From NCBI RefSeq assembly GCF_000686025.1, contig NZ_JMLQ01000001.1:310001-374000 (forward strand): DNA of 64,000 nucleotides. Direction: 5' to 3'. Positions 1 to 9,141 of this stretch are shown here, one piece after another. The position numbers and the translations under genes were made by a program. How positions within the stretch are numbered: position 1 is the first letter of the stretch; each line of letters starts with the position of its first letter. This DNA is from Rhodococcus sp. UNC23MFCrub1.1. GTDB lineage: Bacteria; Actinomycetota; Actinomycetes; Mycobacteriales; Mycobacteriaceae. The notes under the pieces were generated by a model. That model ran no database searches. It was not told where the DNA came from and saw only the letters and a list, made by a program, of their open reading frames with translations.

Positions 1-825
1 GGCCGCGAGGCCGTCCTCGCCGAGGCCGTCGAGGGTGAACACGTTCCACGCCTCGAGCAGGGGCTTGATCACCTCTTCGGTCTCGATGGTGCGGTCGTAG
101 AGCCCGATGCCGGCGAGCAGTTCGGCGCTGCCGCCGCGGCCGGGGAGATCGACGGTGGGGACCGAGAAGGACGCGACGGTGTCGGCGATGGCGCGGACGG
201 CGCCGTCGGCATCGACGCGGATCGCGGCGGAGACCAGGTCGGTGAAGAGCGTGGTCTGCAGCTCGTCGTCCTCGGCGATGCGGTCGAGGATGCTCGACAG
301 GAGCGCGTCCTGCGACGACGCGGAGGCGCGACGGTGGCGCACGGCCGCTGCGCGCTCGTCGAGGGCGAACTTGGCGAGGATGTGCAGCACGTGCAGAGAC
401 GGTGCGGAGTAGCCGGTGGTCATGTGCTCGATGCGCACACGCTCGAGATCCACCGGGTCGACCGCGCGAGTCGTCATGAGGTAGTTGCGCAGCACGATGG
501 CGTGCCGGTTCTCCTCCGCGGTCCACCGGCCGATCAGCTTCCACCAGACGTCGCTGCTCCGGAGAGCGAACGCCAGGTCGCGGTGGTACTCGGGCAGGTT
601 GTCGGCGACCAGCACGCTGACGGTGGCACCGACGACCTCGGCGTCACCGAGCGTCACCTGCTCCGGAGACCAGTCCTCGCCGCCGAGGAACGCGAAGTTG
701 CGACCCGAGTCCCACGGAACGTAGTCGTGGGGCTGCCAGTCCCGAGCAGCGTCGATGTGCTTCTGCAGCAGGTGCGCGGCATCGGCTTCGAGCTCGCTCA
801 ACAGGTCCTGGTCACTCTTCGGCAT
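1..825 (-). CDS. desA2: acyl-ACP desaturase, DesA2-like (3' end cut by window)
   Basis: Member of the soluble acyl-ACP desaturase family, di-iron enzymes that introduce a double bond into ACP-bound acyl chains; in mycolate bacteria the family is tied to mycolic or unsaturated fatty acid synthesis. The 275 codons in the window start at ATG (825). The first iron box is intact: LPEYH near residue 78 and EENRH at 104-108. The second box is altered: where plant enzymes have D-E-K-R-H, this protein reads D-D-E-L-Q (residues 186-190), so the Glu ligand is Asp187 and the His ligand is Gln190. The C-terminus lies outside the window. It sits downstream of phoH on the same strand, next to glyA and coaA, as in the M. 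tuberculosis desA2 neighbourhood. The family is clear; desaturase activity is not, given the changed ligands. Confidence 0.85.
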   Translation of the reverse strand, partial: MPKSDQDLLSELEADAAHLLQKHIDAARDWQPHDYVPWDSGRNFAFLGGEDWSPEQVTLGDAEVVGATVSVLVADNLPEYHRDLAFALRSSDVWWKLIGRWTAEENRHAIVLRNYLMTTRAVDPVDLERVRIEHMTTGYSAPSLHVLHILAKFALDERAAAVRHRRASASSQDALLSSILDRIAEDDELQTTLFTDLVSAAIRVDADGAVRAIADTVASFSVPTVDLPGRGGSAELLAGIGLYDRTIETEEVIKPLLEAWNVFTLDGLGEDGLAA

Positions 826-932
826 CACAGCAGCATAACGGCCGTAGGTGTCCACTCCGAACCTTCGGACCGCGCGACGCGGATTCCGGTGATCTCCCTG
901 ACAAAGAGGTCGGTGATAGTTCGGCGTCACAC

Positions 933-962
933 CGCGCCGGGCGGTCCGTGCCGCCCGGCGCG
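933..962 (-). terminator. hairpin terminator downstream of phoH
   Basis: A perfect 12-bp GC-only stem (933-944 with 951-962) and a 6-base loop lie 10 bases beyond the phoH stop codon, between phoH and the desaturase gene. There is no clear U-tract, which is common for actinobacterial terminators. Confidence 0.65.
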
Positions 963-971
963 AACGGTGAC

Positions 972-2288
972 TCAGGCCGGCCCGAACTCCTCGAGCATCT
1001 CGGTGACCAGTGCGGCGATGGGCGAGCGCTCCGAACGGGTCAGCGTGATGTGGGCGAAGAGAGGGTGCCCCTTCAACTTCTCGATCACGGCGGCGACACC
1101 GTCGTGGCGTCCGACCCGCAGGTTGTCGCGCTGTGCCACGTCGTGCGTGAGCACCACGCGTGATCCCGTGCCGAGCCGCGAGAGCACCGTCAGCAGGACG
1201 TTGCGTTCCAGCGACTGCGCCTCGTCGACGATGACGAACGAGTCGTGCAGCGACCGTCCGCGGATGTGCGTGAGCGGCAGCACCTCGAGCATGCCGCGTG
1301 CGGTGACCTCCTCGATGACCTCCGGACTCGCGAGACCGTCGAGCGTGTCGAACACCGCTTGCGCCCACGGGCCCATCTTGTCGCTCTCGCTGCCGGGGAG
1401 GTAGCCGAGCTCCTGGCCGCCGACCGCGTACAGCGGCCGGAACACGACGACCTTGCGATGGGTCCGTCGTTCGAGCACCGCGTCGAGGCCCGCGGTGAGC
1501 GCGAGCGCGGACTTGCCGGTGCCGGCCTTCCCGCCGAGCGAGACGATGCCGATGCTCTCGTCGAGCAGCAGATCCAGGGCGACGCGCTGCTCGGCGGACC
1601 GGCCGTGCAGGCCGAACGCCTCACGCTCGCCGCGCACCAGCTGCACCTGCTTGTTCGCCGTCACCCGACCCAACGCGCTGGACGTGCCGCCGAGCAGTCG
1701 AACACCGGTGTGGCACGGCAACTCTCGCGCTTCGTCGATGTCGGCGAATCCCTCGGCGAACAGGCCGTCGATGGTCGCGCGCGACGCCTCGATCTCGGCC
1801 ATGCCCGTCCATCCCGACGGGACGACGTCGTGAGCGTGGTACTCGTCGGCCGGCAGACCCACCGCACCGGCCTTGACGCGCAGCGGGATGTCCTTGCTGA
1901 CCAGCACCACGTCCTTGCCCTCGGCGGCGAGGTTCAGTGCGCACGCGAGGATCCGCGAGTCGTTGGAGTCGGTCCGGAAGCCGACGGGAAGAACAGCGGG
2001 GTCGGTGTGATTGAGCTCGACCTGCAGGGTGCCGTTCTCGGTGCCGATGGGCACGGGCTGATCGAGGCGCCCGTGGCGGATCCGCAGGTCGTCGAGCATC
2101 CGCAACGACTCGCGCGCGAACCACCCCAGTTCGTGATGATGCCGCTTGCCCTCGAGCTCGCTGATGACGACGAGTGGAAGGACGATCGCGTGCTCGGCGA
2201 ACCGAGTCACGGCCCAGGGGTCCGAGAGCAGAACCGAGGTGTCCAGCACGTAGGTGCGGACGGAAGAACCGGAGCGAGCTGCAGTCAC
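972..2288 (-). CDS. phoH2: PIN domain plus PhoH-like ATPase (PhoH2 type)
   Basis: Two-domain protein of 438 residues. The N-terminal PIN (VapC-like ribonuclease) domain opens with YVLDTSVLL (Asp16 is a likely metal ligand) and runs to about residue 150. The C-terminal PhoH domain carries Walker [10 protein letters not shown] at 252-260 and a DEAQS Walker B near 355. Characterised mycobacterial PhoH2 proteins of this architecture are ATP-dependent RNA unwinding/cleaving enzymes; that activity is inferred here. Length and domain order match the family. The ATG start at 2288 gives the full PIN motif. It is transcribed away from the lipase gene and ends at a strong hairpin before the desaturase gene. 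Confidence 0.9.
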   Translation of the reverse strand: MTAARSGSSVRTYVLDTSVLLSDPWAVTRFAEHAIVLPLVVISELEGKRHHHELGWFARESLRMLDDLRIRHGRLDQPVPIGTENGTLQVELNHTDPAVLPVGFRTDSNDSRILACALNLAAEGKDVVLVSKDIPLRVKAGAVGLPADEYHAHDVVPSGWTGMAEIEASRATIDGLFAEGFADIDEARELPCHTGVRLLGGTSSALGRVTANKQVQLVRGEREAFGLHGRSAEQRVALDLLLDESIGIVSLGGKAGTGKSALALTAGLDAVLERRTHRKVVVFRPLYAVGGQELGYLPGSESDKMGPWAQAVFDTLDGLASPEVIEEVTARGMLEVLPLTHIRGRSLHDSFVIVDEAQSLERNVLLTVLSRLGTGSRVVLTHDVAQRDNLRVGRHDGVAAVIEKLKGHPLFAHITLTRSERSPIAALVTEMLEEFGPA

Positions 2289-2592
2289 GTGGGGCTCCTA
2301 AGGACGCGCGGTCACCGCGCATCCGTCGATCGCTGGACCGGTCGATCCCGACACCGCAGGGACCGGGGCCGGCCCCTCCCGACCGAATGACTCAGTCATG
2401 TGTGAGGACCTCCCGTACGGACGGCTTCCCCGCCACCCGCACTGCTGACGCTAGACCGGATCGGGGGCGCAGGCTCGGCGACACGTGGGGACGTGTGGGT
2501 GAACTCTGCGTTACACGCCCGTGCGCCTTTCGCGCATCCAGGAGTACGCAAAAGGCGCACGGGGCCGAAGGCCACGGTGTTAACTTCGGCCG
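2289..2592. other. divergent intergenic region (phoH / lipase)
   Basis: A 304-bp gap between two divergent genes, so it should hold promoters for both. The only clear element is a short inverted repeat, ACACGT-GGGG-ACGTGT (2481-2496), a possible operator. No small gene or RNA could be supported. The lipase start is close behind a GTTAAC sequence (2579-2584), so its leader may be very short. Confidence 0.35.
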
Positions 2593-3417
2593 ATGCAGAA
2601 CGCGCAGGAAATGCAGCAGCTCAGGGGAACCCACGGCACCGTCGCCTACCGTTCCTGGCCGTCCACCACGCCGGGATTCGTCGCGCTGCTCGCGCACGGG
2701 TACGGCGAACACTCGGGTCGCTACGGCCACCTGGCGTCGACCCTGACGTCGGCCGGAGCGGCGGTGTACGCCCCCGACCATCACGGGCACGGGCGGTCGG
2801 ACGGGACGCCCGCCGAGATCACGGACGTGGACGGCATCGTCGCCGATCTGCACTCGATCGCGGACATCGCCCGCGGCGAGCACCCCGATCTACCGGTGAT
2901 GCTGCTGGGCCACTCGATGGGTGGTCTCATCGCCACGCGCTACGCGCAGACCCACCCCGGCGAGCTGGCGGCACTCGTGCTGTCCGGTCCGCTGGTCGGG
3001 CAGAACCCGGCCTTCTCGATGCTGCTGTCGATGGACGAGATCCCCGAGATCCCGATCGACCCGTCCGTGCTGTCCCGCGACCCCGAGGTCGGCGCCGCCT
3101 ACCAGGCGGACCCGCTGGTCTTCCACGGCCCCTTCGCGCGCGTCACCCTCGAGACCTTCACGGCCGCGGTGGAGACGGTGGCGTCCTCCGGCACTCTCGG
3201 CGACCAGCCCACGTTGTGGCTGCACGGCGGCGACGATCAGCTGGTGCCGCTGGAGACTACGACCGAGGCGATGCGCTCGCTGCGCGGCCCGTCGTTCGAG
3301 GAGAAGGTCTACCCCGGTGCGCGGCACGAGATCCTGAACGAGACCAACCGCAGCGAGGTCGAGTCGGACATCCTCGACTTCCTGGGCCGCGCGGGACTGC
3401 CGCTCACTCGCGACTGA
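2593..3417 (+). CDS. alpha/beta hydrolase, monoacylglycerol lipase-like
   Basis: Serine hydrolase of the monoacylglycerol lipase/lysophospholipase family (274 residues, normal length). The nucleophile elbow GHSMGG places the catalytic Ser at 108. The oxyanion-side motif HGYGEHSGRY lies at 35-44, and the catalytic His is in GARHEI near residue 252. These features fit the mycobacterial monoglyceride lipases (Rv0183 type). No signal peptide is visible, so it is cytosolic or peripheral. Its last 14 bases overlap the 3' end of the convergent nitrilase gene, leaving no room for a separate terminator. Substrate is inferred from the family. Confidence 0.85.
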   Translation: MQNAQEMQQLRGTHGTVAYRSWPSTTPGFVALLAHGYGEHSGRYGHLASTLTSAGAAVYAPDHHGHGRSDGTPAEITDVDGIVADLHSIADIARGEHPDLPVMLLGHSMGGLIATRYAQTHPGELAALVLSGPLVGQNPAFSMLLSMDEIPEIPIDPSVLSRDPEVGAAYQADPLVFHGPFARVTLETFTAAVETVASSGTLGDQPTLWLHGGDDQLVPLETTTEAMRSLRGPSFEEKVYPGARHEILNETNRSEVESDILDFLGRAGLPLTRD

Positions 3418-4207
3418 GGTCGCGGACGATCGACGAGTAGAGGCCGGGGCGGCGGTCCACCAGGTAGGGGTTGTCTCGATGGGCCGCCGCCACGACCTCG
3501 GTGTCCACCGTGCCGAGAATCAGGCCGGTCTCGTCGTCGAGTCGGTCGATCACCTCGGCGTCGGGGCCGACGATGCTGCTACGGCCGACGTAGGTGGTGG
3601 CGCGCTCGGTTCCGACGTGGTTGACGTACGCGACGTAGAGCTGGTTCTCCCATGCGCGCGTGCGGATGACGACGTCGGCCACGAATGTGAACGGCACCAT
3701 CTGCGCGGTGGGAACGAGCAGCGCGTGCGCGCCCGCGAGGGCCGCGGCTCGGACGTTCTCGGGGAACTCGACGTCGTAACAGATCATCAGACCGAGCCGT
3801 ACCCCGCGGAAGTCGACGACCGTCACCGAGTCGAGCCCGGGCGAGTACCACTCCCGGTCGAGCTCACCGTAGAGGTGCGACTTGCGGTGCTGCGCAATCA
3901 CACTGCCGTCCGCATCGACGAGTGCGACCGTGTTGTACACCGCTCCCGCCTCGGTCTCCGGCAGACCCACGAGCAGCGCGATGCCGCGGCGGCGCGCCAG
4001 TGCGCACACCTCGGAGAGAAGGTCCCGTGACGTCAGCTCAGCAAGGCGGTCACCGATGTCGTACCCGGTCACGAACATCTCCGGCGTGACCAGGAGGTCG
4101 GCTCCGCGCGCCAGAGCCGCCCCCGCGGCTCCGTCGAGTTCCGCGAGGTTGGCGTCGACGTCACCGGGTGACCCCGCCGTCTGCAGACCCGCCACGGTGA
4201 GCCGCAT
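3404..4207 (-). CDS. carbon-nitrogen hydrolase (nitrilase superfamily)
   Basis: A 267-residue nitrilase-superfamily amidase with a complete Glu-Lys-Cys triad: Glu43 in TPEMFVTGYD, Lys109 in HRKSHLYGE and Cys143 in MICYDVEFPE. Such enzymes hydrolyse linear or small cyclic amides, carbamoyl compounds or nitriles; the branch cannot be decided from sequence alone, though it resembles the aliphatic amidase/omega-amidase-like group. The ATG start at 4207 lies 6 bases after the glyA stop, so it is probably the last gene of a DUF885-glyA-nitrilase operon. It overlaps the convergent lipase gene by 14 bases. Confidence 0.85.
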   Translation of the reverse strand: MRLTVAGLQTAGSPGDVDANLAELDGAAGAALARGADLLVTPEMFVTGYDIGDRLAELTSRDLLSEVCALARRRGIALLVGLPETEAGAVYNTVALVDADGSVIAQHRKSHLYGELDREWYSPGLDSVTVVDFRGVRLGLMICYDVEFPENVRAAALAGAHALLVPTAQMVPFTFVADVVIRTRAWENQLYVAYVNHVGTERATTYVGRSSIVGPDAEVIDRLDDETGLILGTVDTEVVAAAHRDNPYLVDRRPGLYSSIVRDLSRE

Positions 4208-4213
4208 GTCGGA

Positions 4214-5518
4214 TCAGCCCAGCAGTCCCCAGCCCTCGAGTCCCTCGTACAGCGGGAAGTCGTGGGCGAGCGTGCTGACGCGACCACGCAGGTCGTCGGT
4301 GGCCTCGCCGGTGGCGAGCGCCGTCGCGATGATGTCGGCGACCTCGGTGAACTCGGCCTCGCCGAACCCACGGGTCGCGAGCGCCGCGGTACCGATACGC
4401 AGACCGGAGGTGACCATCGGCGGGCGCGGATCGAACGGCACCGCGTTGCGGTTCACGGTGATGCCGACCTCGTGCAGCAGATCCTCGGCCTGCTGGCCGT
4501 CGAGCTGAGAGTTGCGCAGGTCCACCAGCGCGAGGTGGACGTCGGTTCCGCCCGTCAACACCGAGACACCCTTGTCGGAGACGTCGGCGCCGGTCAGCCG
4601 CTCCGCGAGCAGCGACGCACCGAGCAGGGTGCGTTCCTGACGCTCCCGGAACTCGGGAGTGCCGGCGATCTTGAAGGCGACGGCCTTGGCCGCGATCGCG
4701 TGCATGAGCGGACCGCCCTGCTGGCCGGGGAACACCGCGGAGTTGAGCTTCTTCGCCCACTCCTTCTTGGCGAGGATGATGCCCGAGCGGGGCCCACCGA
4801 GGGTCTTGTGGACGGTGGAGGACACGACGTCCGCGTAGGGCACCGGCGACGGGTGCACACCGGCGGCGACGAGCCCGGCGAAGTGCGCCATGTCGACCCA
4901 CAGAAGCGCACCGACCTCGTCGGCGATGGAGCGGAACGCGGCGAAGTCCTGGTGCCGCGGGTAGGCCGACCATCCGGCGATGAGCACCTGTGGGCGTGCG
5001 TGCAGCGCCTGCTTGCGCACCTCGTCCATGTCGATGCGGTGGTCTTCCTTGCTCACACCGTAGGACTCGACCTCGTAGAGCTTGCCCGAGAAGTTCAGCT
5101 TCATGCCGTGCGTCAGGTGGCCGCCGTGCGCCAGGTCCAGACCCATGATCTTGTCGCCCGGGTTGATCAGAGCCATGAGAACGGCGGCGTTGGCCTGGGC
5201 GCCCGCGTGCGGCTGCACGTTGGCGAACTCGGCACCGAACAGCTCCTTCGCCCTGGTCCGAGCCAGATCCTCGACGATGTCGACGTGCTCACACCCGCCG
5301 TAGTACCGACGACCGGGGTAACCCTCGGCGTACTTGTTGGTGAGGACGCTGCCCTGCGCCTGGAGCACCGCGCGGGGAACGAAGTTCTCCGACGCGATCA
5401 TCTCCAGGGTGTCGCGCTGGCGTCCCAGCTCGCCGGCCATCGCCGCGGCGACCTCGGGATCCACCTCGGCGAGGGAGGCGGTGTCGATGTTGGTGGCAGA
5501 GACGGGCGCAGCAGTCAT
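4214..5518 (-). CDS. glyA: serine hydroxymethyltransferase
   Basis: PLP enzyme converting serine and tetrahydrofolate into glycine and 5,10-methylene-THF, the main cellular source of one-carbon units. The protein is 434 residues, as expected, with the PLP lysine at 238 in STVHKTLGG, the family signature region MIASENF (40-46) and the [11 protein letters not shown] loop (65-75). ATG 5518 is chosen because homologues begin just before this point; the frame stays open far upstream, but that stretch has no homology-like character and overlaps the DUF885 gene. It lies between DUF885 and the nitrilase gene in a tight operon, near coaA as in mycobacteria. Confidence 0.96.
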   Translation of the reverse strand: MTAAPVSATNIDTASLAEVDPEVAAAMAGELGRQRDTLEMIASENFVPRAVLQAQGSVLTNKYAEGYPGRRYYGGCEHVDIVEDLARTRAKELFGAEFANVQPHAGAQANAAVLMALINPGDKIMGLDLAHGGHLTHGMKLNFSGKLYEVESYGVSKEDHRIDMDEVRKQALHARPQVLIAGWSAYPRHQDFAAFRSIADEVGALLWVDMAHFAGLVAAGVHPSPVPYADVVSSTVHKTLGGPRSGIILAKKEWAKKLNSAVFPGQQGGPLMHAIAAKAVAFKIAGTPEFRERQERTLLGASLLAERLTGADVSDKGVSVLTGGTDVHLALVDLRNSQLDGQQAEDLLHEVGITVNRNAVPFDPRPPMVTSGLRIGTAALATRGFGEAEFTEVADIIATALATGEATDDLRGRVSTLAHDFPLYEGLEGWGLLG

Positions 5519-5541
5519 GCCGCCGAGTCTAATGCCCGTGA

Positions 5542-6735
5542 TCAGCGCAGTTGAGACGGGATGAGGGGTTCGTCGAGCAGCCGCTCGAAGCGGTCGGCTC
5601 GGCCGTCCGCCGAGTCGGCCCGGTGCAGCCACGAGTGCAGCAGGCGATACCCCTCGACATAGGTGCTGGTGTAGGCACGCCAGAGCGGTGAGGACAGGAA
5701 TCGCAACATCTGACGGGCGCGTTCCGGTGTCGCGAGCGACCACTGCCCCAGGAACGCGGCCACGTCGTCCTGGCTGCGGTGCTCGTCGTGCAGCAGCAGC
5801 GCGGCGTCCTGACGCACCCCCAGCAGCTTCGCCGACGCGGTCTGCAGCGCCTCGGCGCGTTCCCCGTCGAATCGCAGGCCGAGGTCGGCGTAGATCTCCT
5901 GCGCCCACACTCCCCAGCCCGGCCCGACGATCGACTCGAGCGCCAGGTCCGCGAGGCCCTCGGCCATCAGGCACTGCGGAGTGTTGACGACGAAGAGCGT
6001 CTGCTCCGCCTGCCCGGCACCGCGCACGAGCCCGGCCTCCTTGCGGCAGTGCTCGGTGTGGTGGCCCGGGTACGACTCGTGTGCGATGAGATGGGGCAGA
6101 TGCGCCATGTGCTGCTTGAGGTCCGAGTTGATCGCGACGGTGGACCGGTAGTCGCCCAGGTAGTAGTTGAACCCGGACCACGGCTTGTCGCCCACCACCT
6201 CGTAGGTGACCTTCTCGGTGTCGGGCAGCGGGTACCGGCCGCGCACCTTGTCGCGCAACGCACTGGAGAACGCCTCGACGCACTCGGCGAGCCGCTCGGG
6301 CGGGATCTCGTCGGCCACGCGGTGAGCGCGCACCCGCTCCCCCAGTGGCCCCGCCCCGGCCAGCACCTCGCCCATCAGGCGATGTGCCTCGCGGTAGTCG
6401 TCGGTGTCGCCCGGTGCGATCGCGACGTCGAAGTAGTCGTGCACCTCGTCGACGAATCCGATCTCGTCACCGGCCAATTTCCGTGCCGACGTCTCGAGCG
6501 CGCGCAGGTGGACGTCGAGGAACGCGGCGCGGTCCTCGGAGAGCCCCGACGAGGGCAGTTCGGTCCGCAGTTCCGCCGCCCGCCGCGCCAGCGCGCGGGG
6601 TTCGGGCGGGGGCGCGTTCTCGACCTGGCGTCGCAGAGCGGGGTCGCCGGTGTAGGCGTCGACGAACCCCTCCTCGAGGCGATCGAAGGACAACCCCAGC
6701 ACGAGGTAGTCGTGGACGAGAGTGTCGGCGTGCAT
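5542..6735 (-). CDS. DUF885 family protein (putative zinc peptidase-like)
   Basis: DUF885 protein of 397 residues, shorter than many members (about 550). It has the zinc-metalloprotease-like motif [11 protein letters not shown] (219-229) typical of the family; two histidines and a downstream Glu would bind zinc. No signal peptide is visible. The biochemical role of DUF885 is largely unassigned, although a few members are described as carboxypeptidase-like. The gene starts 78 bases from divergent coaA and is followed 23 bases later by glyA, suggesting a shared transcript. Confidence 0.8.
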   Translation of the reverse strand: MHADTLVHDYLVLGLSFDRLEEGFVDAYTGDPALRRQVENAPPPEPRALARRAAELRTELPSSGLSEDRAAFLDVHLRALETSARKLAGDEIGFVDEVHDYFDVAIAPGDTDDYREAHRLMGEVLAGAGPLGERVRAHRVADEIPPERLAECVEAFSSALRDKVRGRYPLPDTEKVTYEVVGDKPWSGFNYYLGDYRSTVAINSDLKQHMAHLPHLIAHESYPGHHTEHCRKEAGLVRGAGQAEQTLFVVNTPQCLMAEGLADLALESIVGPGWGVWAQEIYADLGLRFDGERAEALQTASAKLLGVRQDAALLLHDEHRSQDDVAAFLGQWSLATPERARQMLRFLSSPLWRAYTSTYVEGYRLLHSWLHRADSADGRADRFERLLDEPLIPSQLR

Positions 6736-6813
6736 GACGCTCGACTCTAGTCACGCACCACCCGGCTGTCGGTTCGCCGGAGCCACCCAGCACAATTCAG
6801 TCATGGAGGCAGC

Positions 6814-7746
6814 GTGTCCCGAGTGAGCGAGTCGAGTCCGTACGTCGAATTCGACCGTCGACAGTGGCGCACTCTCCGGAACGCGACACCCCTGGTCCTG
6901 ACCGAGGACGAGCTCACCGGCCTGCGCGGTCTGGGCGAACAGATCGACCTCGACGAGGTCGCGGAGGTCTACCTCCCCCTCGCTCGACTCATCCATCTCC
7001 AGGTGGCCGCCCGCCAACGCCTGTTCGCGGCGACGGCCACGTTCCTCGGGGAGAAGACGCCGGACCGCCAGGTCCCGTTCGTCATCGGCATCGCCGGCAG
7101 CGTCGCCGTCGGCAAGTCCACGACCGCGCGCGTGCTGCAGGCACTGCTGGCGCGATGGGAGCACCACCCGCGCGTGGACCTGGTGACGACGGACGGGTTC
7201 CTCTACTCGTCGGCCGAGCTGGTGCGTCGAGGAATCATGCACCGCAAGGGTTTTCCCGAGAGCTACGACCGGCGCAAGCTTCTGCGCTTCGTCACCGAGG
7301 TGAAATCCGGCGCCGAATCCGCACGCGCACCCGTGTACTCGCACGTCTCGTACGACATCGTGCCGGGCAAGTACACCGAGGTGCGACAGCCGGACATCCT
7401 CGTCATCGAGGGACTCAACGTCCTGCAGACCGGTCCGCGCCTCATGGTCTCGGACCTCTTCGACTTCTCCATCTACGTCGACGCCCGCATCGAGGACATC
7501 GAGAAGTGGTACGTCGACCGCTTTCTCGCCCTGCGCTCCACGTCGTTCGCCGACCCGGCCTCGCACTTCCACCACTACTCGGGACTGTCCGACGAGCACG
7601 CCAGGATCGCGGCTGCGGACATCTGGCAGTCGATCAACCGGCCCAACCTGGTGGAGAACATCCTGCCGACGCGCCCCCGCGCCACCCTGGTGCTGCGCAA
7701 GGACGCCGACCACACCATCAACCGGCTACGCCTGCGCAAATTGTGA
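6814..7746 (+). CDS. coaA: type I pantothenate kinase
   Basis: Phosphorylates pantothenate, the first committed step of coenzyme A synthesis. The 310-residue protein has the P-loop [11 protein letters not shown] at 92-102 and family-typical segments [10 protein letters not shown] and [11 protein letters not shown]. The GTG start at 6814 matches the usual N-terminus ([15 protein letters not shown]). It is transcribed divergently from the DUF885-glyA operon. Bacterial CoaA is usually feedback-inhibited by CoA; nothing visible in the DNA suggests transcriptional control. Confidence 0.96.
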   Translation: MSRVSESSPYVEFDRRQWRTLRNATPLVLTEDELTGLRGLGEQIDLDEVAEVYLPLARLIHLQVAARQRLFAATATFLGEKTPDRQVPFVIGIAGSVAVGKSTTARVLQALLARWEHHPRVDLVTTDGFLYSSAELVRRGIMHRKGFPESYDRRKLLRFVTEVKSGAESARAPVYSHVSYDIVPGKYTEVRQPDILVIEGLNVLQTGPRLMVSDLFDFSIYVDARIEDIEKWYVDRFLALRSTSFADPASHFHHYSGLSDEHARIAAADIWQSINRPNLVENILPTRPRATLVLRKDADHTINRLRLRKL

Positions 7747-7768
7747 CGACCGGCCTCCGGCCTGCCCG
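7747..7768 (-). repeat. GC-rich dispersed repeat, copy 1
   Basis: A 22-base sequence in the coaA/isoprenyl synthase intergenic space. Read on the minus strand, it is identical to the sequences at 19295-19316 and within 62753-62804. Its centre is the near-palindrome GACCGG-CCTCCGG-CC. Placed between convergent genes it could also act as part of a terminator. Confidence 0.7.
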
Positions 7769-7776
7769 GCTCCGGC

Positions 7777-8556
7777 TCAGGTACCGAATCTCCGGTGCCG
7801 CGCGGCGAAGTCGCGCAGCGCGCGCAGGAAGTCGACGCGGCGGAACTCGGGCCAGTAGGCCTCGGTGAACCAGATCTCCGAGTACGCGCTCTGCCACAGC
7901 AGGAACCCGGACAACCGCTGCTCCCCCGACGTGCGGATCACCAGATCCGGATCCGGCTGGCCCGACGTGTAGAGGTGCGAGTCGATGCCCTCGACGGTGA
8001 CCGAGCGGAGCAACTCGTCCCCGTCGGCACCGTCGGACAGCCGTTCCGCGATGAGCGACTGCACGGCGTCGGCGATCTCCTGACGGCCGCCGTACCCGAC
8101 CGCGACGTTGACGTGCGTTCCCGAGCGGCCGGCCGTGCCGGCGGCGGCCTCCTTGAGGCGGCGGGCGGATTCGGCGGGAAGCAGATCCATCGTGCCGACG
8201 ATCTTCACGGACCAGTTCTTTCCCGGTCCGCTGATCTCCTCGACGACGTCGGTGATGATCTCGAGCAGCGAGTCGAGCTCGTCCGGTGACCGGCGCAGGT
8301 TCTCGGTGGACAACAGGTAGATGGTGGCCATCTCGACGCCGGCCATGTCACACCACGTGAGCAGCTCCGCGATCTTGAGCGCGCCCATCCGGTGCCCGTG
8401 GCTGACGTCGGTGAAGCCGTTCTCCCGGGCCCAGCGACGATTGCCGTCGCACATCACGGCGACGTGCCGAGGGTGCTGAGCGCCCTCGAGCTGACGCAGC
8501 AGGCGCCTCTCGTAGAGCGTGTACAGCAGACCGCGAGCCTTCACCCAGCTCCCCAC
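7777..8556 (-). CDS. (2Z,6E)-farnesyl diphosphate synthase-like short-chain isoprenyl transferase
   Basis: cis-Prenyltransferase of the UppS family, 259 residues. The signature MCDGNRRWA (35-43, Asp37 binding Mg2+/diphosphate) and the C-terminal DLVIRTSGEQRLSGFLLWQ region are intact. Its position next to coaA matches M. tuberculosis Rv1086, a Z,E-farnesyl diphosphate synthase that supplies the precursor for decaprenyl phosphate. On this basis I infer a short-chain product rather than undecaprenyl diphosphate. It is convergent with coaA and has a separate promoter region shared with the SRPBCC gene. Confidence 0.9.
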   Translation of the reverse strand: MGSWVKARGLLYTLYERRLLRQLEGAQHPRHVAVMCDGNRRWARENGFTDVSHGHRMGALKIAELLTWCDMAGVEMATIYLLSTENLRRSPDELDSLLEIITDVVEEISGPGKNWSVKIVGTMDLLPAESARRLKEAAAGTAGRSGTHVNVAVGYGGRQEIADAVQSLIAERLSDGADGDELLRSVTVEGIDSHLYTSGQPDPDLVIRTSGEQRLSGFLLWQSAYSEIWFTEAYWPEFRRVDFLRALRDFAARHRRFGT

Positions 8557-8700
8557 TTCGACAGAATTGTTCAGCAGGTGATCACCCTACGCCCGCAGTA
8601 CGACGCGATCGGCGTGACCGACTCGTCACCGCGCCGCATGATGGTTCCGTGGCGTACGGGGTACCCGGCTCCGACCGCACACGAGAGAACAGGAGCAGTC

Positions 8701-9141
8701 ATGACTGTTGTCCGGGACACCACGGCGAGCGTCGAAGCCGTGTGGAACGTGCTCTCCGACGGGTGGAGCTACGCGACGTGGGTGGTGGGCGCCTCGCGCA
8801 TCCGCGCCGTCGACCCCGAGTTCCCCGCGCCCGGCTCGCGGATCCACCATTCGGTCGGGCTGTGGCCCGCCGTGCTGAACGACGAGACGCGGGTACTGAG
8901 CATGACGGAGGGACGCGAGGTGACACTCGAAGCGCGCGGGATGCCGGCAGGCAAGGCGACGATCGTCCTGCGCCTGACGCCGCGAGGCTCGGGGTGCCGG
9001 ATCGAGATGATCGAGCACGCTCGGACCCTCCCGTTCTCGCTCGTTCCCGAGTCGGTCCAGCACGCACTCGTGTATCCCCGCAACACCGAGGCGACACGGC
9101 GACTCGCGCTGCTGGCCGAGCGTTCCGCGGTTCCCCGATGA
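8701..9141 (+). CDS. SRPBCC family protein
   Basis: A 146-residue polyketide-cyclase/START-like (SRPBCC) protein that would form a single hydrophobic ligand pocket. The chosen ATG (8701) follows AGGAG at 8691-8695; the frame is open upstream but with no sensible start. The 3' end overlaps the next gene as ATGA, so the two are translationally coupled, and the ligand or product may be handled jointly with the FAD oxidoreductase. No specific ligand can be assigned. Confidence 0.82.
   Translation: MTVVRDTTASVEAVWNVLSDGWSYATWVVGASRIRAVDPEFPAPGSRIHHSVGLWPAVLNDETRVLSMTEGREVTLEARGMPAGKATIVLRLTPRGSGCRIEMIEHARTLPFSLVPESVQHALVYPRNTEATRRLALLAERSAVPR

Noticed and set aside
5519..6283. Upstream in-frame extension of glyA to a 689-residue protein
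   Set aside because: The extra part overlaps the DUF885 gene in another frame, is Arg/Ala/Pro-rich without any family pattern, and known GlyA proteins start at the ATG at 5518.
8392..8700. In-frame extension upstream of the SRPBCC protein
   Set aside because: It runs antisense through the isoprenyl synthase gene; AGGAG before ATG 8701 marks the true start.
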